Part shown: positions 47,701 through 64,000 of the stretch, piece by piece | Layout: each line of letters begins with the position of its first letter | Numbering within the stretch: position 1 is the first letter of the stretch | Position numbers and translations under genes: made by a program | Source of the DNA: Lutraria lutraria | Taxonomy: Eukaryota; Mollusca; Bivalvia; Venerida; Mactridae | Assembly: GCA_964023205.1 (NCBI GenBank) | Contig: OZ026835.1 | Location: 9,444,414 to 9,508,413, forward strand | Direction of reading: 5' to 3' | Length of the DNA stretch: 64,000 nucleotides | The notes under the pieces: generated by a model | What the model was told of the DNA's origin: nothing | Databases searched by the model: none | The model's input: only the letters and a program-made list of their open reading frames with translations

Positions 47701-49381
47701 TCAGTACATCCTACTGTGTCAAGAACTCGCCATACAAACGCAAAGTGTCATAGTTTCTGTGAAGTATGTGAACAATTTACATGTTCTCCTTCATTTTCCC
47801 TTTTTTTAACAACATCGCAATATCTATACATTCTTTTTGTATTTTGGTTTTGCAGCTTATGCCCTATATATTAACAAGTTTTTTACAGTAATACAGTATT
47901 CGATGTATATACGTTTAAATATTTTAATATTGATAAAACTAACATAGTAGATTCATTGAATCTTACAATAAACTCACTAAGCGACTATATTAAAGATTAC
48001 AAAGATCTAGTCATTATACGAACAACTTATTTTGAGACTATACCTCCCCTATAGTTCAACTTAGTAATGAGACAAACCCAATAATTAGACCTTTATAAGT
48101 TGGTATCTATATCATGGTTTATGTACATTTCAATACATTAACAGTTATAGAAAGGCACCAGAACATTTATATCCAATACCACTTGAAGATTGTTTGACAG
48201 CAACAAGATATTTCCTAAGAAATGCTGAACAATATGGAGTTGATAAAAACAATATTGGTGTGAAAGGTGAGACGATTATATTATACATAACTCTAACTGG
48301 TGCAGTTTTTTTTAATATTTATTACCGGTATATATATAATCTTGGCCTCGGATACAGTGCCCGTTTCATTATAGTTAAGATAGAAGTTTTTAAATTTAAA
48401 TAACTTGCTAATGGTATGCATCTCACATATATTTATGTAACAGCTGACAACAAATACACAAAAGCAGTCTATCAGACACTCCTTAATTACAAACAAGTGA
48501 AAGCAAGGTATTTAAATTGTAAAACTACTATCCCAGCTATGTATATAAAACTGACCATGGAACCGATTTTAAGTTAAAATATGAATACCAGTGGCATTTG
48601 CAATTTGAATGTAAAACGACTACTGAGAAGACTTTGTCAATCAAAAATGTCCACATGTGTCAATAAGTTCCAATCTGTTACATACTGATTTTTCACAATT
48701 GATTTCCCAGGAGACAGTGCTGGAGGTAATTTGGCTATGGCGGTATCCCTTAAGCTCTCCAAAGAAACCGACATGCCAAAACTGAAGTTCATGTCTTTAG
48801 ATTATCCGGCGTTACAAGTGTTTGATTTCAACTTGCCATGTTACAGAAAATACAACAGTGGACCAGGCTTACTTACAACTAAAAGGATGCTAAACTTCTG
48901 GCTTTTTTACGCTTTTGGAAATGCGGACTATTTTGACATGTTTTCTAAAAACAAGCATTTGTCGAAAGAATTACGTGAATCAAAATATGCCGAATATGTA
49001 AATTCTAATTTGGTTCCGATAGATATGCGAGATGATGTGTCTGAAGAGGTAAAGGAAGGCGATGATTTAACAAATTTCTTGTCATTACGCGAAGAGCTCT
49101 CTAAGATAATAGTTGACCCTTTGTTTGCACCATTGATGGCCTCTGATGATGACTTGAAACTTCTACCCAGGACTTACGTGTTTAGTGTAGAATTTGATGT
49201 TCTAAGAGATGATAGTTTTATTCTCGCTGAAAGAATGAAACGTTTGGGCTTGGATGTAACACATAGGCACCTATCAACAGAAGAACATGGGTATTTAAGT
49301 TCCCTGGCTGCCGACCCTACGGTTGTTAATGAAATAAGGCAGTTTGCGACATTCTTCAATGAAACAATTGCTCGGAATTAG
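44764..49381 (+). CDS. AADAC/NCEH1-like serine hydrolase, copy D (408 aa)
   Basis: Six exons: 44764-44913, 45987-46085, 46968-47088, 47700-47763, 48145-48266, 48711-49381, phases as in the other copies. The anchor is FKGLLGIAAVVAVAAYIARP. HGGGW is at 114-118, Ser188 in GDSAGG, Asp348 in EFDVLRDDS and His378 in EEHGY, so the triad is complete. The variable insert (RDDVSEEVKEGDD) and the end (ETIARN) are its own. The start at 44764 gives MIVMAFKGLL; a second Met at codon 4 (44773) matches the start of the paralogues better and could be the true one. The dead fragments at 55472 and 63649 are closest to this copy, so D is probably their parent lineage. The family role is ER ester or lipid hydrolysis; the substrate is unknown. 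Confidence 0.92.
45035..45205. mobile_element. MITE with GTTTCTGGTTAC-type ends, containing a 19-G run
   Basis: The left end is GTTTGTTTTTGGTTACATG and the right end GGGAACCAGAAACAAGC. A run of 19 G (45088-45106) sits where the related copy at 12367-12523 has ordinary sequence (GTCAGGCTTTTATGGCTC), so the run arose within the element. It is in intron 1 of gene D. Confidence 0.65.
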
Positions 49382-51200
49382 GCACATAGAACACAGAGCA
49401 TTATGTTAGGTGCCAATGAGGTAAACTTCATAAAATGGATTATAGCGTTCATCTTCATTTCATTTATGTATTAGGTATATGTTTGTGATATGTATGTTGA
49501 ATTCATACTGAATTATATTTCTTGTCATAAAACAGTAAAAAATCCTAATTGTTTTTTATACATTTTATGTATTTTATATTTATTAGTCCAGTTGTTTTTA
49601 TCTTTGTATAGCTTATGGTTAATCTAATCTTATGTTAACTTTTTAATGTGTCTAGGTGAGAAAAAATAGTCATGTCAAGTTACTAACGTTATTACCCGAC
49701 CGACTCTACTTTTATGTCGGTCATTAAGTTTCGAACGGGGTTATCCAAAAGTACGAAAATACTTGGGGACGAATCGGACCAAGTGGTCTCACTAAAGGGG
49801 TTCAGAAAGACAAAAAACAAGTCTTCCGACCTACCTACCCTAGAATTGTTTGTCAAATAATACTAAACATAACTTTCTCTGTCCTTAAACGTCTGTTTTG
49901 AATTAATAAGGACAGGAAAAGGTAAAGAATACAAAGATGTAAAGACTGGGGATAGGGAATTTACAACTGCGGGTTACCTGCTATTGGAGAAGTCATTTTA
50001 TATTGATTCATTTATACGTTGAGATACATGCATATCTGAACGTTTCTTATAAATGCATATGATCGACTTGCCATAATTCATTTGAAAGTTCATAGTGCTG
50101 AACAAAAACACGATTTATTATTTGTATATACACAGTCGTCGCCACGATACGATCACTTAAGCCATACAGAAATGTATTCAAGCCATTTGATGTTGAATGC
50201 GCAATTATTTTTACATCATTAATTTGAATGCAGCAGCGTAATCAGAATTGACGTATGTTTTTACAACCTTTTCAAATGTAACTGATATATGAACGAGGTT
50301 TTAATTTTATTTCATAATCGTTTCGAGGTTTTGATAAATCAGATATGGATAACTAGATCCTAATAATACCATGTAGTGTTGATTAAGTCCCTTGCAATCG
50401 ACGACTCAATTATTTCATTTTGTAGTATGCAAAGTCGATTATTTCATTTTGTAATATGCAAATTCATTCTTGTCACGAGAGAAAAAAATGAATGGAATAA
50501 AACGTATGTTGAACTCAAATCCCTTCCGTACAAAATTACCAATAGCGATATTCAACTCTTTGAAGCCCACGTTAGAGGTAAAGTAGATATGTTATAAACT
50601 GTATCTTAAAACTTAGGAGTAATTGTAATTTGTAATACTATATCACTCATATCATTCAAGGGAGATTCCAGAAAGAAACGCTCATTAAAAATAAATAATT
50701 TTGAAGAGAAAATAAAATTATTCGTAAAGAATTCGAGTTTTAATCCTGTTTTTAACACCATGTCTGCTATATATACCGACAGACAAGTAACCAAACCGTG
50801 TTCCTGGAGTTTGTACCAGTACATGTACAAACCTCTATTAAAGTACCTGAAAACTTCTCAATATCATTCGAGCCGAGGACAGTAGGCCTACATAAATGGC
50901 ATTAGACACGACGTCTTTAATACGTCACAGACAACACACGCCGCGTCCAGGGCTCGAACCAACGAAGAAATGACATGAAGACTTTAAAGCTCCGATTTCA
51001 GAAGACTGAGAATTGTATTATTGGGTAGTCTCAAAGTCATATATAAAATATAAAAAATGTAGTGGTTATAAACATACTTAAATCTGAAATCAAATAACTT
51101 CTGACAAGACAAGACTTTAACAACTCGAAAGATAAACCAGTAATACTTCAATGACCTCCTTATCTTTTGTGAGCGATGTACTTTTCTAAATAAAGCAACA
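49382..51200. other. Intergenic DNA, distal upstream region of tubulin 1
   Basis: From about 50130 the sequence is recognisably related to the region upstream of tubulin 2 from about 56600 (shared CACGATACGATCACTTAA, TACATCATTAATT), with many differences. This is an old duplicated flank. At 49805-49860 there is a reversed fragment resembling the GGTAGGTCAGG-type MITE. No gene is supported. Confidence 0.5.
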
Positions 51201-51208
51201 CATCTTGG

Positions 51209-51216
51209 TATAAAAG
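51209..51216 (+). promoter_or_regulatory. TATA box of alpha-tubulin 1
   Basis: TATAAAAG at 51209-51216 lies 91 bases before the ATG and is preceded by TCTTTTGTGAGCGATGTAC, also conserved upstream of tubulin 2. GGCTGTTCAGACCTTTC about 30 bases downstream is a plausible start-site region and is conserved too. Confidence 0.75.
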
Positions 51217-51306
51217 CCATTGAGTCTATGGCAACGGGCTGTTCAGACCTTTCTATCGACTACATCGTAACGTCTAGTGGAAACTATTCTTTGATTGTGA
51301 TACAAA

Positions 51307-53972
<2,666 letters not shown>

Positions 53973-54141
53973 TGTCAATTCCAGTTTCTGCTAGTAATTA
54001 TTAAAGTTGCTTACACAAGAGTGATTTGAAATACATGTAATAACAACTCGATGACTGTCTAAATCCCATGTGTATGAAAATTGTTGAAATGTTGTGGTTT
54101 TTTACTCGAAGGTTTCAAACTTGTTTCAATAAGCGCTGCAT

Positions 54142-54147
54142 AATAAA
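54142..54147 (+). other. Polyadenylation signal of alpha-tubulin 1
   Basis: AATAAA 170 bases after the stop codon, in a 3' UTR almost identical to that of tubulin 2 (signal at 62676-62681). Confidence 0.7.
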
Positions 54148-54286
54148 CACAAAAGAAGAACTTTAAACATTGCTTTGTTCATAGCTTTGTAGATAAACAA
54201 TATTCATGTAGGTCCAAAATAAGAGAATGGATTCTTAAAAGTTAAAACATGGATTTTATAAAAACTTGCAGTATCTTCTTCTCCAG

Positions 54287-54697
54287 AGCATACTTTTACT
54301 AGTGTTATACATAGCATACTTTTACTAGTGTTATACATAGCATACTTTTACTAGTGTTATACATAGCATACTTTTACTAGTGTTATACATAGCATACTTT
54401 TACTAGTGTTATACATAGCATACTTTTACTAGTGTTATACATAGCATACTTTTACTAGTGTTATACATAGCATACTTTTACTAGTGTTATACATAGCATA
54501 CTTTTACTAGTGTTATACATAGCATACTTTTACTAGTGTTATACATAGCATACTTTTACTAGTGTTATACATAGCATAATTTTACTAGTGTTATACAGAG
54601 CATAATTTTACTAGTGTTATACATAGCATACTTTTACTAGTGTTATACATAGCATACTTTTACTAGTGTTATACAGAGCATACTTTTACTAGTGTTA
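54287..54697 (+). repeat. 26-bp minisatellite, 16 units
   Basis: The unit is AGCATACTTTTACTAGTGTT plus ATACAT. Fifteen full units and one partial run from 54287 to 54697. A few units carry single changes (CATAATTTT, TACAGAG). The duplicate locus at 62821-62867 has just two units, so length differs by 14 units between otherwise nearly identical flanks. Confidence 0.95.
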
Positions 54698-55471
54698 ATT
54701 ATATAACATTTGAACTTCTCATCAATAGACATATGGATCATACAGTAGAACACGATGATCATTAATTGCAGGGAATTCTGATTTACTTCACTATGTCCAT
54801 GGGAGTTCACTATATAATCGTGTTTTACAGTACAGCAAATTTAATAACATATTTTATCGTTTCTCCTTCAAACATTGTGATAGCATGTACAGTGCTGTAT
54901 GCAGTACGCCCCCAAAATGAGTCAATTTAATGTTAAGAATCAAATTAAAGAAATGAAGTATCTCCCCTGACAGTACGGTGTAATCACTGCCTCCACACAA
55001 TTTCTTTTGCTAAACTGGCATTTGAATAATAAACGTTTTTAGCACAATATTGACGTTGATAAGCTTGATATATACAAGTATAATATTATATATTCTTAAA
55101 CAATTTTGATATTGGCCAAGTTGTATTAAACAATAAACACGATATTAACCAATCTCTATCTAGAGTTGTCGTTCGTTATCCAGATAAAACATCTCTGTCA
55201 ACGTCTCAACTTTTAGAAGATTCTTGTAAAACAAGAAATACATCCACAAATAATGTAACTTTTACAACCAAATGAAACAGTTTTTCGTTCAAAAAGATGT
55301 CACAACCTACAAGAAAACAACATAAAATATCTTACTTCAAATAAATTTGGTAAAATATAAAATGGTTGGAAATAGAATTAAAAGTCTGCGTAAAGCATCG
55401 AATCAAGTAGTTGTTTCATTATTACTTGATATGATGTGCTAGTAATGATCCTAAACAACGGTTGGTTTCTG
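54698..55471. other. Duplicated tubulin 3' flank
   Basis: Non-coding; nearly identical to 62868-63648. No gene or element ends were recognised. It joins the tubulin 3' side to the AADAC remnant in both copies. Confidence 0.7.
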
Positions 55472-55840
55472 GTTTTCTAAAAGCAAGCATTTAATGAAAG
55501 AATTACGTGAATCAAAATATGCCGACTATGTAAATTCTACAATGTAAGTTGGTTCCGATAGATATGCGAGACGATAATTCTAAGACAGTAAATGGAGAAG
55601 ACGATGAAGTCATCACTAAGACAATAGTTGATCCTTCATATGCACCATTGATGGCCTCCGATAGTGACTTGAGACCCCTACCCAGGACTTGTGTGTTTCG
55701 TGTAGAATTTGATGTCATAAGAGATGATAGTTTTATTCTCCCAATTGCGTTCGTACGTAACGCATATACACTTATACACAAAGGAATATGGATATTTAAG
55801 TTCGTTGGCTGCCAATCCTATAGTTGTTTACATTTACCGG
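55472..55840 (+). pseudogene. 5'-truncated AADAC-like last-exon remnant, copy 1
   Basis: Homology to exon 6 of gene D starts at TTTTCTAAAAGCAAGCAT and covers KELRESKYA, VPIDMRDD, APLMASD and VEFDVIRDDSFIL, then weakens through GAATATGGATATTTAAGTTC. Exons 1-5 and the GDSAGG part of exon 6 are absent. A small insertion brings a stop (ACAATGTAAG) after VNST and shifts the frame, and the catalytic EEHG is gone (the aligned bases read AAAGGAATATGG). It cannot encode an active hydrolase. Its twin lies at 63649-64000. Confidence 0.85.
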
Positions 55841-57278
55841 TTGTCAATATTACAATTAAAATTCATTATGGACTTTTAGGGACTATAATAATGACATATT
55901 AAAGCGATGTATACGCATGTGGTTCATCTATGAATGGATGGACATACTTGACGGCTGTTTTATGTAATGCGATTCTTCATACCTTTCGAATTTCTGTTCT
56001 TTTGTTATATTGCTGTTGATCTATCTAAATCTGTCTAGGCCAGACAAATTAGTCGTGTTTGCGATTACCTACCGACTTTATTTTTGAATGACACTTTGAC
56101 GAACACCATGCTCTTGAGCCATTTGACGTTGACTTTGATCCGCCAAGAGCCGACCAATGGCCTTTCTGCTTTGATTCTAGGCATATAATATCTTCTAAGC
56201 ACTTTAATCACACAAAAACAGTATTCCCAACAATTGTGTACACTTTTGTGATGCAAGTTTACAAAATCACAACAAAAAATCGAATTTGATTTACATGTGC
56301 ACATTTTATACATGGGCCATTGTTTGGGTAGCTGTGCATATGTCGTGGTGCACGGGATGTTGTAGCGTAACGAGTCGATAAAACAGCATTGCTCACAAGT
56401 AAAGTGGTTAACGAAAGTGTGTGACCCGTTTTATTTTATATAAAATCAAGAATCATAACTAAGACTTAATGTATATAAGTGACCCTTAATTTGTTTTGTT
56501 GAGTGTGTAACTGAGCGTTTTTTTTATAAAAGCACATTCATCGCCATATGTGCGAGTACATTGTGTTGAACAACAACTTGGTGTACTGTTTGCATTTGTA
56601 TATAAACACATCCGTCATCACGATACGATCACTTAAACTATACAGAATTGTATTTAAGCCATTTTATGGCGAATGTGCAATTAGTTTTACATCATTAATT
56701 GGTATGCAAATTGAATTATTAATTACATTTTGTGATATGCAAATCCATTCACGTGACCAGAGGAAACAATGATTGCAATAAAATTTAAGACTGTATTTCT
56801 CAGTCTGTTGCCAATATCAGTATTGAACTGTTTCAAAACCACGTTAGATATAAACAGAAAATTATAAACTGTTTCTCAAAAGTAAGGAGGAGTCGCATTT
56901 TGTAATGCTGTATGACTAATATCACACAAGGGAGATAAAGGATTTCCCAAAGGAAACACTAAAATTAATAAGAATCAAATCATTTTGAAGAGAAAAACAA
57001 AATCAGTACAAAAAATGTTTTTAACCTGTTGTTGACAATATGTCTGCTATATACTGACAGGCAATATAAATGTACATAAAGGTCTTTCTTACTTTTGTAG
57101 CTGTACCAGTACAAATCATGTTCTTCACAAATAACTCTTTAAATAGCCTAATTTCATTAGAAAACGATTCATAGTTTCTGACTAAATTTTAACAACTTGC
57201 AAGATAAATCAGTATCTTTCGATGACTTCTTTATCTTTTGTGAGCGATGTACCTTTCTGATTTAAGCAAACATCTAGG
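55841..57278. other. Spacer between AADAC remnant and tubulin 2
   Basis: The first part shows no recognisable feature. From about 56600 the sequence is the diverged duplicate of the region upstream of tubulin 1 (from about 50130). No gene is supported. Confidence 0.55.
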
Positions 57279-57286
57279 TATAAAAG
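57279..57286 (+). promoter_or_regulatory. TATA box of alpha-tubulin 2
   Basis: TATAAAAG at 57279-57286, 77 bases before the ATG, in the same context as in copy 1 (TTGTGAGCGATGTAC upstream, GGCTGTTCAGAC downstream). The promoter is thus preserved, though the surrounding region has diverged. Confidence 0.72.
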
Positions 57287-57362
57287 CCGACTAGACTATA
57301 GTAACTGGCTGTTCAGACATTTCTATCGACTTCATTATATCGTATATAGACTGTGATACAAA

Positions 57363-62506
<5,144 letters not shown>

Positions 62507-62675
62507 TGTCAATTCCAGTTTCTGCTAGTAATTATTAAAGTTGCTTACACAAGAGTGATTTGAAATACATGTAATAACAACTCGATGACTGTCTAAATCC
62601 CATGTGTATGAAAATTTTTGAAATGTTGTGGTTTTTTACTCGAAGGTTTCAAACTTGTTTCAATAAGCGCTGCAT

Positions 62676-62681
62676 AATAAA
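62676..62681 (+). other. Polyadenylation signal of alpha-tubulin 2
   Basis: AATAAA in the near-identical 3' UTR, 170 bases after the stop codon as in copy 1. Confidence 0.7.
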
Positions 62682-62820
62682 CACAAAAGAAGAACTTTAA
62701 ACATTGCTTTGTTCATAGCTTTGTAGATAAACAATATTCATGTAGGTCCAAAATAAGAGAATGGATTCTTAAAAGTTAAAACATGGATTTTATAAAAACT
62801 TGCAGTATCTTCTTCTCCAG

Positions 62821-62867
62821 AGCATACTTTTACTAGTGTTATACATAGCATACTTTTACTAGTGTTA
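62821..62867 (+). repeat. 26-bp minisatellite, contracted copy (2 units)
   Basis: One full and one partial unit of the repeat that has 16 units at 54287-54697. Both flanks align directly. Confidence 0.95.
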
Positions 62868-63648
62868 ATTATATAACATTTGAAATTCTCATCAATAGAC
62901 ATATGGATCATACAGTAGAACACGATGATCATTAATTGCAGGGAATTCTGATTTACTTCACTATGTCCATGGGAGTTCACTATATAATCGTGTTTTACAG
63001 TACAGCATATTTAATATTTAATAACATATTTTATCGTTTCTTCTTCAAACATTGTGACAGCATGTACAGTGCTGTATGCAGTACGCCCCCAAAATGAGTC
63101 AATTTAATGTTAAGAATCAAATTAAAGAAATGAATTATCTCCCCTAACAGTACGGTGTAATCACTGCCTCCACACAATTTCTTTTCCTAAACTGGCATTT
63201 GAATAATAAACGTTTTTAGCACAATATTGACGTTGATAAGCTTGATATATACAAGTATAATATTATATATTCTTAAACAATTTTGATATTGGCCAAGTTG
63301 TATTAAACAATAAACACGATATTAACCAATCTCTATCTGGAGTTGTCGTTCGTTATCCAGATAAAACATCTCTGTCAACGTCTCAACTTTTAGAAGATTC
63401 TTGTAAAACAAGAAATACATCCACAAATAATGTAACTTTTACAACCAAATGAAACAGTTTTTCGTTCAAAAAGATGTCACAACCTACAAGAAAACCACAT
63501 AAAATATCTTATTTCAAATAAATTTGGTAAAATATAAAATGGTTGGAAATAGAAATAAAAGTCTGCGTAAAGCATCGAATCAAGTAGTTGTTTCATTATT
63601 ACTTGATATGATGTGTTGGTAATGATCCTAAACAACGGTTGGTTTCTG
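62868..63648. other. Duplicated tubulin 3' flank, copy 2
   Basis: Non-coding, nearly identical to 54698-55471, with a few substitutions and small indels (for example an extra ATATTTA near 63010). Confidence 0.7.
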
Positions 63649-64000
63649 GTTTTCTAAAAGCAAGCATTTAATGAAAGAATTACGTGAATCAAAATATGCC
63701 GATTACGTAAAGTCTACAATGTAAGTTGGTTCCGATAGATATGCGAGACGATATTTCTAAGAAAGTAACTGGAGAAGACGATGAAGTCATCACTAAGACA
63801 ATAGTTGATCCTTCATATGCACCATTGATGGCCTCCGATGGTGACTTGAGACTTCTACCCAGGGCTTGTGTGTTTCGTGTAGAATTTGATGTCATAAGAG
63901 ATGATAGTTTTATTCTCCCAATTGGGTTCGTACGTAACGCATAGACACTTATACACAGAGGAATATGGATATTTAAGTTCGTTGGCTGCCAATCCTATAG
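63649..64000 (+). pseudogene. 5'-truncated AADAC-like last-exon remnant, copy 2 (cut by window end)
   Basis: Same structure as the remnant at 55472: it begins at TTTTCTAAAAGCAAGCAT, has the same inserted stop (ACAATGTAAG), keeps VPIDMRDD, APLMASD and VEFDVIRDDSFIL, and has lost the catalytic His. It has a few private substitutions (KKVTGEDDEV for KTVNGEDDEV). The shared defects show the gene was already dead before this block was copied. Confidence 0.85.

Noticed and set aside
55549..55902. Remnant at 55472 read as a short functional protein from the ATG at 55549
   Set aside because: It lacks the nucleophile Ser and the catalytic His, and the same defects occur in the twin copy, so it is a pseudogene.

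Overview
The window is AT-rich eukaryotic DNA: multi-exon genes with GT-AG introns, TATA-driven tubulin genes, AATAAA signals, tRNA-headed SINEs and short terminal-inverted-repeat elements. The gene content (a TIR-domain immune-type gene, an expanded arylacetamide-deacetylase family, alpha-tubulins with the acidic [12 protein letters not shown] tail) and the style of the repeats suggest a lophotrochozoan, most likely a marine mollusc. The taxon is inference, not proof. All exon models were built by eye from splice sites and reading frame.

Layout. (1) 227-9640, + strand: the 3' part of a 14-exon-plus gene encoding a protein with two TIR-type regions and a CaaX-like C-terminus; it begins before the window and has an N-gap in one intron. 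(2) 12834-15023, - strand: an intronless ZBED/hAT-derived gene. (3) 15274-17186, - strand: PIGP, complete in four coding exons. (4) 20329-49381, + strand: four tandem AADAC/NCEH1-like serine hydrolases (A-D), each with six exons, the same intron phases and an intact Ser-Asp-His triad. A three-exon gene of unknown family lies on the opposite strand inside intron 1 of copy C. (5) 51307-62506, + strand: two alpha-tubulin genes, each followed by the same 5'-truncated, dead remnant of an AADAC last exon. The 3' half of the tubulin unit (from mid exon 3 through the remnant) is nearly identical between copies, while promoters, exon 2 and the start of exon 3 are clearly diverged.

The right half of the window has therefore been shaped by repeated tandem duplication. 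An AADAC array was built first; an AADAC+tubulin unit seems then to have been duplicated, its AADAC parts decayed, and the tubulin 3' halves were re-homogenised. A 26-bp minisatellite in the duplicated flank has 16 units in one copy and 2 in the other. Intergenic and intronic DNA is full of SINEs with several tRNA-like heads, several MITE families, and a CpG-rich element of about 1.1 kb with terminal inverted repeats inside the intron of the second tubulin gene.

The genes are not an operon or pathway. PIGP is a housekeeping GPI-anchor enzyme subunit, the tubulins are cytoskeletal, the AADAC-like proteins are probably ER-anchored esterases or lipases, and the TIR protein is probably an innate-immunity or NAD-signalling factor. 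The least explained items are the nested antisense gene, the tandem-TIR/CaaX protein and the sharp identity step inside the tubulin exon.
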